From Lachnoclostridium sp. UBA903 (lineage in GTDB: Bacteria > Bacillota > Clostridia > Lachnospirales > Lachnospiraceae): a stretch of 64,000 nt of DNA. The position numbers and the translations under genes were made by a program. Below are positions 53,651 to 63,526 of the stretch, in pieces. The stretch lies in the NCBI GenBank assembly GCA_002294045.1, contig DBEP01000069.1, positions 27,786-91,785 on the forward strand. Direction: 5' to 3'. The notes under the pieces were generated by a model, which saw nothing but the letters and a program-made list of their open reading frames with translations, did no database searches and was not told the origin of the DNA. Every line of letters begins with the position of its first letter. The first letter of the stretch is position 1.

Positions 53651-53691
53651 GTGACGGCGCGTCAGCGCCAGAGTCTGGCAGGCCAGACTCT
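53651..53691. repeat. 41-bp hairpin unit, copy 2
   Basis: AGAGTCTGG-CAGG-CCAGACTCT (53670-53691) is a perfect stem in the short space between sensor and regulator genes. The unit has the same length and start/end bases as 14041-14081. Possible mobile hairpin (REP-like) or mRNA stabiliser. Confidence 0.6.
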
Positions 53692-53694
53692 ATC

Positions 53695-55494
53695 TTATTC
53701 TTCCAGAATATTATATAAAGGTAATTTCAGTAATACAACCGTACCCTTCCCCTTTCTGCTTTTTATTTCTATTCCGTAAGCCGTACCGTAGCAAAGCTTA
53801 ATACGCTGGTTGATATTGTAAAATCCGATTCCCATAGAGCTATCCCTGTGTTCATAGATATTGGCATTTACACTTTTAAGTTCTTCTTCCGTCATTCCGG
53901 TCCCGTTATCCGAAACGGTTATAAGCAGAAACTCTTCCTCTTCTTTATTTATTGTAATGGACAGTAATCCGTTTTCCGGGGCCTCGTTTAAACCGTGTAA
54001 AATGGCATTTTCCACAATGGGCTGAAGAAGCAGGGGAAGAATTTTATATTTATTTAAGTCAAGACCTTCCTGTACCTGTAAAGTATAATGAAGTCTTTCG
54101 TTAAAGTGAAGTTTCTGGATGGCCAGGTACATCTCAATATAATCCAGTTCTTTTTCCAAAGTAGTGGAAGAAGTGCCCGTATTTTCCAGCACATAACGCA
54201 TGGACTTGCCTAAAAGCTTGATAGCCGTTGCAACATCCCTGTTCCCGGAGGTAAAGGCCATCATACGGATGATTTCCAGGGTGTTATACAGAAAATGGGG
54301 ATTAATCTGACCGGCCAGCATTTTAAATTCCATTTCCTGCTGCCGGTTAATAAATCTTTGTTCCGTTAACTGGGATTCGTAAATATCTGCTTCCGTTTCC
54401 TTGATTTTTCCAATCATGACCTTTAGGTCCGAAAAGGTTTCGGATATCTCATCATCCCCTTGGAAGGAATCGATGATATTATAGTCCCCGCCGCTGGCTT
54501 TATGCATGGCATATCTTAACATTTCCACACGTGAACTGAAAAAACGGGTAAATACATAAATCAGTAAAAGTGGTATGAGAATAATTACAAGGAAAATAAT
54601 GATATAGGTTATACTGACCTGCTTTACATAGGGTATTGCCTCTAAATCCAGGGTTACGATATAAAGGCTGTCGTCGGACTTGTAAGGCCTTAAGGTTGAT
54701 ACGGCTCCCATACAGTCTTTCTCACCGAGAGTAAGTTTACCGATGTATTTATAATAATTTTCCGTATAATCTATAAAAATTCCAAGGTTTTTACCTATCA
54801 GCTGACGGTTGGTGCCGTAAAAGACAGGCCCGTCATTCAGTGCTATTATGTTTAATAAAGCATTGTTTTCAATCCGGTTTTTGAGATAATTATCGCTTAT
54901 GGTCATGGCAAGGACGGCATAGCTTTTTGTTGCTACAAGCGGAATCTTGCGGTAAAGGGTTATTTCCCAGTATTCATTTTTATATTTATCCGTTCTTATG
55001 TAGGTTTTCCAGAATATGCCGGGTTTTTTGCCGGCGGTTCCAAACCAGTCGGTATTCCTGATTTCCTCTGCGGCATATTTAAAATTATCATAATCACTGA
55101 CGGTATCGTTTAAGGTATAAATATATATACTGCTTACGGATGTATCATTTTTAAGCAGGGTATTAATCCGGCTGTAGCGGCTGAAAGCCTTGCGGGATTC
55201 CACATTGCTTGCATATTCCGTCTCCAGAAGGGTATGCAGCTGCCTGTCGGAGCTGATATCTTCCGACAGGTTATAAAAATTGGTGGTAACATCAAACATA
55301 ATGGACTTAACACGGAGATTATCCGATTCAACAAGGCTTTCATAGTGCTTGTATAAAAGGTGTTTCGTGTTGGTAAGAAGAAAAAGGCATATTAAAAGTA
55401 TGGGAATCAGCAGGGCGGTAAAGTAAATAAAAAATAACTGCTTTTGTACTTTGGTACGGCTGATTAACTGCAGCAATTTATTTTGAATTTTCAT
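53695..55494 (-). CDS. YesM-type sensor histidine kinase
   Basis: 599 residues. First membrane helix about 20-42 (LFFIYFTALLIPILLICLFLL), extracellular sensor about 45-290, second helix about 290-315, then a HAMP-like segment. The His box is GQINPHFLYNTLEII, and the ATPase boxes are ENAILHGL and SDNGTGM. It is in an operon with the YesN-type regulator, 61 bp upstream of it. The pair senses sugar availability for the neighbouring importer. Confidence 0.94.
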   Translation of the reverse strand: MKIQNKLLQLISRTKVQKQLFFIYFTALLIPILLICLFLLTNTKHLLYKHYESLVESDNLRVKSIMFDVTTNFYNLSEDISSDRQLHTLLETEYASNVESRKAFSRYSRINTLLKNDTSVSSIYIYTLNDTVSDYDNFKYAAEEIRNTDWFGTAGKKPGIFWKTYIRTDKYKNEYWEITLYRKIPLVATKSYAVLAMTISDNYLKNRIENNALLNIIALNDGPVFYGTNRQLIGKNLGIFIDYTENYYKYIGKLTLGEKDCMGAVSTLRPYKSDDSLYIVTLDLEAIPYVKQVSITYIIIFLVIILIPLLLIYVFTRFFSSRVEMLRYAMHKASGGDYNIIDSFQGDDEISETFSDLKVMIGKIKETEADIYESQLTEQRFINRQQEMEFKMLAGQINPHFLYNTLEIIRMMAFTSGNRDVATAIKLLGKSMRYVLENTGTSSTTLEKELDYIEMYLAIQKLHFNERLHYTLQVQEGLDLNKYKILPLLLQPIVENAILHGLNEAPENGLLSITINKEEEEFLLITVSDNGTGMTEEELKSVNANIYEHRDSSMGIGFYNINQRIKLCYGTAYGIEIKSRKGKGTVVLLKLPLYNILEE

Positions 55495-55795
55495 AAAAGA
55501 AAACCCTTTCTGAAAAATTTATCAGGAAATTTGACCGGAAATTATTATACAGTATTCAATACTTATTATAATGAATAATCGGTAAAAAGTATACGGCAGT
55601 TATTAAAGATAAATCACGATAAAAATCAGTGATACAATCGGCGAAAAGGAAATAAATTGCCCTGTCCCAAGCCATATTGATATGAAATCTTAAGTTTTGG
55701 GACATTATTTTAATATAAGATTAATAGAATGTTATAATTTTTTATGATACAATGAAAGCGGTACAGGGTAAGAATGGATAACGGGAGGTAGGTAC
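55495..55795. other. Divergent gap with an inverted repeat
   Basis: Between the sensor kinase and the nuclease gene. TGTCCCAA (55663-55670) and TTGGGACA (55697-55704) form an inverted repeat followed by TTATTTTAATA, resembling a terminator although no gene ends here. Otherwise AT-rich with possible promoters (TATAAT near 55732, TACAAT near 55746). Confidence 0.45.
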
Positions 55796-56866
55796 ATGAA
55801 ATTTATACATATTGCGGACCTGCATATAGGGGCCAGGCCGGATTCCGGTTTCCCGTGGGGAGAGGAACGGGAGAAGGAAATTCTTGAAAGCTTCCGTAAA
55901 ATAACAGACGTCTGCAATGAACAGGAGATTGACCTGCTGTTAATAGCGGGAGACTTATTTCACAGGCAGCCCTTAATCCGTGAGCTGAAAGAGATTAATT
56001 ATTATTTTGAGAGATTAAATAAAACCCGGGTGGTTATAATAGCCGGGAATCATGATTATATCGGCAGCAGGTCAAATTATATCGGATTTGAATGGGGAGA
56101 GAGGGTGCATATGCTTATGGAGCCTTCCCTGGACAGCGTTTACCTTGAGGATATCAATACGGAAGTATACGGTCTTAGCTACCACACCAGATTTATTACC
56201 GAGCCACTTTATGATACGGCCCAGCCGGGCTGTGAAGAAAGAATTAATATTCTTCTTGCCCATGGCGGGAATGAAAAGGATATACCCATGGACAAAAAGG
56301 CGCTGCTTGACAGCGGGTTTGATTATATTGCTTTAGGACATATCCATAAGCCACAGATTTTCAGTGAAAGAATGGCTTATTCCGGCTGTCTTGAACCGTT
56401 GGACAAGACGGAGACAGGGGAGAGGGGCTATATACTGGGGGAGATTGAAAAAAATGGAGAGACTTCCACGGTTCATATAAGATTTATTCCTAATTCCGTA
56501 AGACAATACATAAAGCTGGAGATTACGGTTCATCAGGGCATGACCAACGGGGCGCTGCTTAATCTGGCAAAGGATAAAATAACAGAATACGGCAGTGAGA
56601 ATATATATTTACTTATGTTTACCGGAATCCGGGACGAGGATATCCTGTTTCATAAAGAGGATTTTAAAAAGCTGGGCAATGTAATTGAAGTAATTGACGA
56701 TACGGTACCGGATTATGATTTTGAGGCTTTATTCCGGGAGAATCAGGATAATATAATCGGCTTATATATAAATAGAATAAAAGAGGGCGCCAAACAGGAC
56801 AAGATTGCAGAAAAAGCTTTATACTATGGAATTGAAGCTCTTCTTGGAGCCAAAAATTATAAGTAA
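55796..56866 (+). CDS. SbcD/YhaO-like metallophosphoesterase nuclease
   Basis: 356 residues. The five metal motifs of Mre11/SbcD enzymes are all seen: IADLHIG (Asp8, His10), IAGDLFH, IAGNHDYIG, LAHGG and LGHIH. It is paired with an SMC-like ATPase gene 6 bp downstream, as in sbcDC or yhaON. It probably repairs or trims DNA ends. It is shorter than E. coli SbcD and closer to YhaO. Confidence 0.9.
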   Translation: MKFIHIADLHIGARPDSGFPWGEEREKEILESFRKITDVCNEQEIDLLLIAGDLFHRQPLIRELKEINYYFERLNKTRVVIIAGNHDYIGSRSNYIGFEWGERVHMLMEPSLDSVYLEDINTEVYGLSYHTRFITEPLYDTAQPGCEERINILLAHGGNEKDIPMDKKALLDSGFDYIALGHIHKPQIFSERMAYSGCLEPLDKTETGERGYILGEIEKNGETSTVHIRFIPNSVRQYIKLEITVHQGMTNGALLNLAKDKITEYGSENIYLLMFTGIRDEDILFHKEDFKKLGNVIEVIDDTVPDYDFEALFRENQDNIIGLYINRIKEGAKQDKIAEKALYYGIEALLGAKNYK

Positions 56867-56872
56867 TGGGAG

Positions 56873-59044
56873 ATGGATTATTTGCAGTTAAAGGAATTAC
56901 GGCTGAATGATTTTGGTAAATTTCATAATAAATCAATTTCTTTAAAAGACGGAATTAACCTGATTTATGGAGAAAATGAAGCGGGAAAATCCACCGTGCA
57001 CTCTTTTATCAGGGGAATGCTGTTTGGAATAGAGAAGCCTAGAGGCAGGGTTTCCAAAGAGGATGTTTATGAAAGGTTTATACCCTGGGAACATCCCGGT
57101 TCTTATTGCGGAAGCATGGATTTGGAGACTGACGGTAAAGAGCTGAGGATTATCCGGAATTTTGATAAAAATAACAAGAAATGCACGGTTATCGACCTCC
57201 AGACCGGAAGGGAGCTAAACCCGAATCCGGAGGAATTGCTGCATCTTTACGGAGGGCTTACGGAGGCCGGTTATCGCAATACCATCAGTATAGAACAGCT
57301 GAAAATCAGGACAGACCAGGAATTGGCGGAAGAGGTCCGCAATTATATCACAAATCTATCCCTGTCTAAAAACAAGGAGGTTGATGTAACAAAAGCACTT
57401 ATGTTTTTACAAAACAGAAGAAAGGAACTGGAAGACAGACAATTAAGCACGAAACTGTCGGCCCTGGAAAAGGAGTTGGAAGAAGGGCTCAAAAAGGAAA
57501 CATTAATTGATAAATTAACTTTTCAGTTAAAAGATACGGAAGAAAGGGAAAAAGAACTGGAGAAGAAAAGGGAGAATTTTGATAATTCGGAGCTTATAGG
57601 AGATTTTTTATCTCTCCAGGCTTACCTGGCCTATTTGGAACAGTTCCCGGTTATAAAAGAGAAATACAGAAATTATAAAGAGGCAAAACAGCAGAGAGAT
57701 TTATTTCAGGATAAACAGTCCTTCCTGCTGGAAAGTTTAGGGGAATACCGGGAGGGTGCCGCCGGTTTGTTCAGGCGGAAACTGGATGAGCTGGAATCTC
57801 TGAAATATGAAATAACAACTCAGGAGGAAAAAAAAGCGGCTTTTATAAAGTCGGAGGAAAAAGCACTTTATGAGAATAAAAAAAGACAGATAATCTGTCC
57901 GCTGCTGCCTGTTGTTACCGGTATCGGGGGTATACTTTATTTTATGGATAAAAACAGTATTTTAACCGGAATTTTTTCCGCGGTTTTATTTAGCGGTCTG
58001 GTTATCTTTCTGTTAATTGGCAGCCGGATTCGGAAAATGAATCATAACAGGAAACTCAAAAGCACGGAGTATGATAAAGCAATTACACTGCTTAAGGATA
58101 AAGCAAACGCAGTTCCGGCGGAATTACAGGCTGAGGATGAAAGGGATTTAAAGAAAAAATACGAAGAAGTCTTAAAGCAGGAAATGACTTATGAACAGAT
58201 GAGAAAACAAATAGAGGATTACAGGGAGCAGACGGAATTACTGGATGAGAGGATTGCCGTATTGGAACAGGAGATTTTGGAATATTTAAACCGGCTGCCC
58301 TTTAAAATAAATGCAGCTCCGGATGGCAGTACCGCTTTGAAGGATGACAGGATAAAGGAAACGGAAGATTTTGTCACAGAGCAGCAGCAATCTATTATAA
58401 GAAACCAGGAATTAATAAAAACGGAGTCGGAAAATTTACGGATACGGAAAGAAAAATTGAAATGGGAGCTGGCTTCCTTAGACGGCAATGAAGACAAATT
58501 GCTGGAGAATCAGAAATTATATGAGGAACTGATACAGCAGAAAAATGAGAATGACATGGAACTGGAAGCAATTAAATTATCCATTGAAACAATTAATAGT
58601 TTATCCGTTGATATCCATGACGGCTTCGGAAAAAAACTGAATGATATGGTATCGGATTTAACACTGGAACTGACGGATTATAAGTACAGGGATATTAAGA
58701 TAGATGAGAAATTAAATATAAAGGTTGGCTGCAGGGATAATTATGTACAGCTTAGCAAGTTAAGTGCGGGAACCATGGAACAATTATATTTTGCCCTGCG
58801 GATTGCCGTATCGGATTTGTTATACGGACAGGGTGTAATGCCCATACTTTTAGATGACAGCTTTGCATTATATGATGACAAAAGGGCAAAGGCCGCTCTT
58901 TTCTACCTGGCGGAACACAGGAGAGGACAGGTACTTTTATTTACCTGCCATAACAGGGAAAGGTCTATATTGGATGGTTTGAATATAAATTATAATTATA
59001 TAGATTTATCAAAGGCCGGCGATATGGACTTCGTTCAACAGTAA
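56873..59044 (+). CDS. SMC/YhaN-like ATPase with central membrane hairpin
   Basis: 723 residues. Walker A YGENEAGKSTVHSF (about 34-47), long coiled-coils (about 180-335 and 400-600), signature LSAGTMEQLYFALRIA, and Walker B PILLDDSFALYD near 655-667. Between the coils two membrane segments (about 341-384, CPLLPVVTGIGGILYFM and LTGIFSAVLFSGLVIFLLIG) replace the usual zinc hook. Partner of the upstream nuclease. The membrane hairpin would tie this complex to the envelope. Confidence 0.88.
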   Translation: MDYLQLKELRLNDFGKFHNKSISLKDGINLIYGENEAGKSTVHSFIRGMLFGIEKPRGRVSKEDVYERFIPWEHPGSYCGSMDLETDGKELRIIRNFDKNNKKCTVIDLQTGRELNPNPEELLHLYGGLTEAGYRNTISIEQLKIRTDQELAEEVRNYITNLSLSKNKEVDVTKALMFLQNRRKELEDRQLSTKLSALEKELEEGLKKETLIDKLTFQLKDTEEREKELEKKRENFDNSELIGDFLSLQAYLAYLEQFPVIKEKYRNYKEAKQQRDLFQDKQSFLLESLGEYREGAAGLFRRKLDELESLKYEITTQEEKKAAFIKSEEKALYENKKRQIICPLLPVVTGIGGILYFMDKNSILTGIFSAVLFSGLVIFLLIGSRIRKMNHNRKLKSTEYDKAITLLKDKANAVPAELQAEDERDLKKKYEEVLKQEMTYEQMRKQIEDYREQTELLDERIAVLEQEILEYLNRLPFKINAAPDGSTALKDDRIKETEDFVTEQQQSIIRNQELIKTESENLRIRKEKLKWELASLDGNEDKLLENQKLYEELIQQKNENDMELEAIKLSIETINSLSVDIHDGFGKKLNDMVSDLTLELTDYKYRDIKIDEKLNIKVGCRDNYVQLSKLSAGTMEQLYFALRIAVSDLLYGQGVMPILLDDSFALYDDKRAKAALFYLAEHRRGQVLLFTCHNRERSILDGLNINYNYIDLSKAGDMDFVQQ

Positions 59045-59112
59045 GAAATTTTTATCTGTAAATCTGAAACAGGCAGAGCTGTTTCACTTAGCAAGGAAAT
59101 AAAGAGGAAAGT

Positions 59113-61572
59113 ATGGAAAAAAATACAAAAAATAATAATAAAAACAGAACAGGCGGTAAATCAGCATATAAAAACGGTAATTCCGGTAAAAATAAAGGAG
59201 CTCCCAAGAAAACAAAACAACGCCCGGCCGCCAAAAACGGAAAAATAAAACATCGTTCCCGTTTTAAAAGAAAGCTCCGCTGGATTCTTCTTATCTCCAG
59301 CTTTGTGTTTTCACTGACGATGTTAGCCGGAATCCTGGTTTTTTATATTATATACGGCGATGATTTTTCCCGCTACCAGAAGGAAGCGGAACAATTTGTA
59401 AGCCAGTCGGACCTAGATACCTTCAGGCAGACCGAAACCAGCCTGGTATATGATTCCGATGAAAAACTGATTTCCGTTTTAAAGGGAGCCAAGGATGTTT
59501 ATTATCTTGACTATGATGATATTCCGAAAGACGCCGTAAATGCCATGATAGCCATAGAAGACAAAAAATTCATGGAACATGCCGGGGTGGATTTAAAAGC
59601 CAACGTACGTGCTTTTATCGCCTTGATAAAACATAAAGGCGGTGTGACCCAGGGAGCAAGCACCATTACCCAGCAGCTTGCCAGAAATATATTTTTAACC
59701 AATGAGGTAAGTATTGAAAGGAAACTGAAAGAAATATTTATATCCGTTGAGCTGGAAAGGAAATACAGCAAAAAGCAAATCATGGAATTTTATCTTAATA
59801 ATATTTATTTTGCCAACGGATATTACGGAATACAGGCTGCAAGCAAAGGCTACTTTAATAAGACAGTGGATAAATTAAGCCTGTCTCAGATTGCATTTTT
59901 ATGTGCAATACCCAATAATCCCACCATATATGATCCGCAGGACCATCCGGAGAACACAAAGAAGCGCCGGGACAGAATACTGCTTCAGATGCTGGAAGAC
60001 GGCTGGATTGGAAAGGAAGAATATGATGCGGCCTGCAACGAGGAAATAGAACTGGTACAAAAAAAGGTCAGCAAAAATAATTATGTGGAAACCTTCGTTT
60101 TTTATTGTGCTACCAGAGCTTTGATGGCCGAACAGGGATTTGAATTCCGGAATGAATTTGACAGTGAGGAAGACCGCCAGGATTATGAAGAAAAATATAC
60201 GGAGCTTTATAACCAGTTCCAGAAATCCCTGTATACGGAGGGTTACCGTATTTATACTTCCATTGATTTGGAAAAGCAGAACGAACTGCAAAAGGCAGTG
60301 GATGAAAATCTGAAAAATTATGAGGACAAAAATGAAGAAGGGATTTATTCCCTTCAGGGTGCCGCCGTATCCATTGAAAACAACACCGGCAGGGTGGTTG
60401 CCATTGTAGGAGGCAGGTATCAGGAAACCTCCGGCTATACCTTAAACCGGGGCTATCAAAGCTTCAGGCAGCCCGGAAGCGCCATTAAACCTTTGATTGT
60501 ATATACCCCTACCTTTGAAAAGGGCTATTATCCGGAGGATTACGTGGTGGATGAGAAATTTAAAGGGGGACCTTCGAATGCGGACGGAACTTATTCAGGA
60601 AGGATAACCATACGGAAAGCTGTGGAAAAATCAAAGAATACCGTTGCCTGGAAATTATTCGAGGAGCTTACTCCCAAGGTCGGCTTGTCTTATCTGCTTG
60701 ATATGAACTTCAGTAAGATAGATAAGAATGACTATTATCCGGCAGCGTCCCTAGGCGGATTTACCACAGGGGTAAGCCCCCTTGAAATGACGGCGGGATA
60801 TGCTGCCATAGAAAATGACGGGGTTTACAGGGAACCGACCTGTATCGTTAAAATACTGGATTCCCAGGAAAATACCATAGTTGGTGAGAAAGAAGCCAAA
60901 AGAAGAATTTATGATATTAATGCGGCAAGGATGATGACCGATGTATTAACCGGGGTTATAAAACAAGGAACCGGAGCAGGATTAGGGCTTAACAATATGA
61001 ACAGTGCCGGCAAAACCGGAACCACCAATGAGAAAAAAGACGGCTGGTTTATAGGTTATACTCCTTATTATACCACCGGAGTATGGGTAGGATATGATAT
61101 TCCCAAAGCAATGAGTGGATTGTCCGGGGCAACTTTCCCGGGTTCCATCTGGAAGCAGTATATGAATGTAATTCATGAGGGACTGGAAAACGAGGAGTTT
61201 ACTCCTTATAAAGACAGCAGGCCCTCTAAGGACACCGAAGAGGATACGGTGGAAACAGAGGAGGAAACCGTGGAAACCACCGACAGCCTGGAGGATACTT
61301 TAGACGATAATACGCAGTCCGATGACCAGGATACCGGCAACGGTAATTCTGAGGAAGACACCTGGGAGCCTCCGGAGAATTCCGTAGAATTCCCGGGAGA
61401 GAATCCGGACGATGGAGACGGCTGGAACGATGACGACGGTGATAACCAGGGCGGCGGCTCCACCTATGATGACGGCCGGTTCCCTCCCGGAAACGGTGAC
61501 AATGAGGACGGTGCCTGGGGTGAGGGCGGCTGGAATATTCAGGGAAGCAGTCTGGATGCATCCGCTCCATAA
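59113..61572 (+). CDS. Class A penicillin-binding protein (PBP1A-type)
   Basis: 819 residues. A Lys/Asn-rich cytoplasmic tail covers 1-55, and a single membrane helix about 57-81. The glycosyltransferase domain has Glu149 in AIEDKKFMEHAGVD and QGASTITQQLARN. The transpeptidase has Ser456 in SAIK, SKN at 507-509 and KTGT from Lys634. The last 115 residues are Asp/Glu/Gly/Asn-rich and disordered. It builds cell-wall peptidoglycan. GAGGAAA precedes the ATG. Terminator follows. Confidence 0.95.
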   Translation: MEKNTKNNNKNRTGGKSAYKNGNSGKNKGAPKKTKQRPAAKNGKIKHRSRFKRKLRWILLISSFVFSLTMLAGILVFYIIYGDDFSRYQKEAEQFVSQSDLDTFRQTETSLVYDSDEKLISVLKGAKDVYYLDYDDIPKDAVNAMIAIEDKKFMEHAGVDLKANVRAFIALIKHKGGVTQGASTITQQLARNIFLTNEVSIERKLKEIFISVELERKYSKKQIMEFYLNNIYFANGYYGIQAASKGYFNKTVDKLSLSQIAFLCAIPNNPTIYDPQDHPENTKKRRDRILLQMLEDGWIGKEEYDAACNEEIELVQKKVSKNNYVETFVFYCATRALMAEQGFEFRNEFDSEEDRQDYEEKYTELYNQFQKSLYTEGYRIYTSIDLEKQNELQKAVDENLKNYEDKNEEGIYSLQGAAVSIENNTGRVVAIVGGRYQETSGYTLNRGYQSFRQPGSAIKPLIVYTPTFEKGYYPEDYVVDEKFKGGPSNADGTYSGRITIRKAVEKSKNTVAWKLFEELTPKVGLSYLLDMNFSKIDKNDYYPAASLGGFTTGVSPLEMTAGYAAIENDGVYREPTCIVKILDSQENTIVGEKEAKRRIYDINAARMMTDVLTGVIKQGTGAGLGLNNMNSAGKTGTTNEKKDGWFIGYTPYYTTGVWVGYDIPKAMSGLSGATFPGSIWKQYMNVIHEGLENEEFTPYKDSRPSKDTEEDTVETEEETVETTDSLEDTLDDNTQSDDQDTGNGNSEEDTWEPPENSVEFPGENPDDGDGWNDDDGDNQGGGSTYDDGRFPPGNGDNEDGAWGEGGWNIQGSSLDASAP

Positions 61573-61587
61573 AATCAGGCAATTCAA

Positions 61588-61630
61588 AACCACCGGTACG
61601 GCTGCTGCAAAAGCGTATCGGTGGTTTTTT
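61588..61630 (+). terminator. Terminator after PBP1A
   Basis: AACCACCG...CGGTGGTT with an inner TACG/CGTA pairing and a T6 run. Confidence 0.85.
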
Positions 61631-61652
61631 GGTGGTTTTGAAAAATCCGCTG

Positions 61653-62075
61653 TTATAATATAATGCGGCTGCTATTTTCTAAATCAACCGTTACGTCGGC
61701 TTCCTGAAAATGTATCTCAAACAACACCAGGTATTCTCCTGCCTGTGCAATCGTCTCTGCGTAATCGGGAATCTTCCTTACAAAGGCATCCTTCAGGTCA
61801 TAAACTGTTAGGGCGCTTTGTGTTACGGTACCCCTTTTTACTCTAACATGGGCGTTACCCTCGAGAGGAACGGTAGTAAATGCGACTGTATTATTCTTTT
61901 CAAATTCCCGGACTTTTTGATTATCCCCAAAGGTGGAAAAATAAAGGACGCCTTTTTGCGTGCTGTCCCAGCAGAAGTTGACGATTCTCACGTTGGGGCC
62001 GTCCTCTGTAATGGTGGCAAGTGCAATTTCTTTTTGTTCCGTCATAATATTGTTAAATTCTTGAATATAGTCCAT
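61653..62075 (-). CDS. Pyridoxamine 5'-phosphate oxidase-family flavin protein
   Basis: 140 residues from the ATG after GGAGG (62075). EQKEIALATITEDGPNVRIVNFCWDSTQKGVLYFSTFGDNQKVREFEKN is the split-barrel flavin-binding start of PNPOx-like proteins. They reduce or bind small substrates with FMN or F420. Exact substrate unknown. It is divergent from a WYL regulator that likely controls it. Confidence 0.85.
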   Translation of the reverse strand: MDYIQEFNNIMTEQKEIALATITEDGPNVRIVNFCWDSTQKGVLYFSTFGDNQKVREFEKNNTVAFTTVPLEGNAHVRVKRGTVTQSALTVYDLKDAFVRKIPDYAETIAQAGEYLVLFEIHFQEADVTVDLENSSRIIL

Positions 62076-62122
62076 TTTTAGACCTCCAATTTGATTTATA
62101 ATGCTATCATACCCTACCAACC

Positions 62123-62151
62123 TTGACAGCAGTATGTCATAGTTGTAAAAT
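62123..62151 (+). promoter_or_regulatory. Promoter of the WYL regulator with internal repeat
   Basis: TTGACA (62123-62128), 17-bp spacer, TAAAAT (62146-62151). TGACA-N6-TGTCA (62124-62139) spans the -35 and spacer and may be the regulator's own site. Confidence 0.6.
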
Positions 62152-62214
62152 TATGAATAATAACTTTTTTGGAGAGTAAGGCTGAAAAATTCGCGGGCAG
62201 GAATGGAGTAAAAA

Positions 62215-63132
62215 ATGAAAATAGACCGTTTGATTTCCATTATTATGGTCCTTCTGAATTGTGATACGATGAGTGCCGCAAAACTGGCTGATATGTTTGA
62301 GGTTACGCCCCGTACCATCTATCGTGATATAGAAGCAATTGAGAAAGCCGGTATACCCATATTTACCAAAGCAGGTGCGGATGGAGGAATTGGAATCCTT
62401 CCCAATTATAAAATTGATAAAAACCTGTTCAGTCCTGCTGAAATACAACATCTACTAATGGGACTTCAGAGTGTTTCCACTGCTTTATCACAAAAAGAGC
62501 TGATTGGCACGCTTGAAAAAGTCAGGAACCTGCTGCCGGATAAACGTTCTGTTAAAGCAAATCAAATTACGGTAGACTTAACAGCCTGGATGGGGAATAA
62601 GTCTTTGCTGAACTCGGTTGCGGCGGCCAGGCAAGCACTGGACGAAAGCAGGCTTCTGCAATTTTCTTACCGAGACAAAAGGGGAGTACTAAGTACAAGA
62701 CAAGTGGAGCCCTATCAGCTTGTGCTAAAAGAAACTCATTGGTATCTGTATGGCTATTGTCTGCAAAAGCAGGATTTCCGTGTCTTCAAGCTGGTGCGGA
62801 TGACAAGTCTTATTTTAGAAAACCGGACATTTATTCCACGTGATTTCACTTCTAAACCTATGGACGGCGGCGGGTGGATGGATGAGAAGCTTATCCCAAT
62901 CCAGCTTTTAATTGAGAGTTCTCTTTATGAACGCATGATGGAGCTTTGCGGAGAAGAGAGAATCAAGCCTTGGGGAGACAATTATTTTTTGGTAGACTTT
63001 CTATTTGCGCCGGATGATTACGGATACAATATTTTGCTGGGTTTTGGGGATAAATGTGAGTGTATCGCACCACCTGAGATACGAGAAGAACTCATTAAAA
63101 GGATTGAAAAGCTTGCAGGGGTATATCGGTAA
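62215..63132 (+). CDS. WYL-domain transcriptional regulator (YafY/DeoR-like)
   Basis: 305 residues. N-terminal helix-turn-helix KIDRLISIIMVLLNCDTMSAAKLADMFEVTPRTIYRDIEAIEKAGIPI (1-50). The WYL domain is about 135-215 (LLQFSYRDKRGVLSTRQVEPYQLVLKETHWYLYGYCL), followed by the WCX-like C-terminal part. Divergent from the PNPOx-like gene. A ligand-sensing repressor or activator; the ligand is unknown. Confidence 0.92.
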   Translation: MKIDRLISIIMVLLNCDTMSAAKLADMFEVTPRTIYRDIEAIEKAGIPIFTKAGADGGIGILPNYKIDKNLFSPAEIQHLLMGLQSVSTALSQKELIGTLEKVRNLLPDKRSVKANQITVDLTAWMGNKSLLNSVAAARQALDESRLLQFSYRDKRGVLSTRQVEPYQLVLKETHWYLYGYCLQKQDFRVFKLVRMTSLILENRTFIPRDFTSKPMDGGGWMDEKLIPIQLLIESSLYERMMELCGEERIKPWGDNYFLVDFLFAPDDYGYNILLGFGDKCECIAPPEIREELIKRIEKLAGVYR

Positions 63133-63249
63133 ATCCTTTTTTTAGCCCGCCTATCTGTCTATATGATGAATGGTGGATTTGCCTTTCCGCCACATTCCCA
63201 AAAAGTGCTCAGTTAAGCCTGTCCTGCATTCGGACGGTAGAAAAACGTA

Positions 63250-63490
63250 TCGGCATATGATATAATGAAAGCGGAGAGAGGAAATTACAAGCTCGCTTGT
63301 AATTTCTGACCGGAGCAACAAGACCATGAATACATTTTTTGTTCATGATATAATAAAAAACGAACGAGGAAACTGCAAGGCTGTCTGCAGTTTCCATTGA
63401 GAAACAAAATCATGGACAAAGTGAGTGCATATCAACGCTGCGGAGTGGCGCATACCATGGTGGCTTGCGGATATGGTATAATGTCAACAA
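63250..63490 (+). repeat. Array of promoter-like boxes each followed by a hairpin
   Basis: In the 394-bp gap 63133-63526, TATAAT occurs at 63261, 63349 and 63477, each preceded by ATATG or CATGA. The first two are each followed at similar distance by a hairpin (GAAATTACAAG/CTTGTAATTTC and GAAACTGCA/TGCAGTTTC). ACAA-ACCATGAA-type sequences come next. The first two units are diverged tandem copies of about 88 bp. No ORF is convincing here. Confidence 0.6.
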
Positions 63491-63526
63491 AACAGTAAGA
63501 ACCTGTTTCAAAAATGGAGAATGAAC

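Noticed and set aside
55663..55704. Terminator of an unseen gene before the SbcD-like gene
   Set aside because: No ORF ends just upstream on the plus strand; kept only as an inverted repeat of unknown role.
63250..63490. CRISPR array
   Set aside because: The units are only two or three, diverged, and contain internal hairpins with promoter boxes rather than constant repeats with unique spacers.
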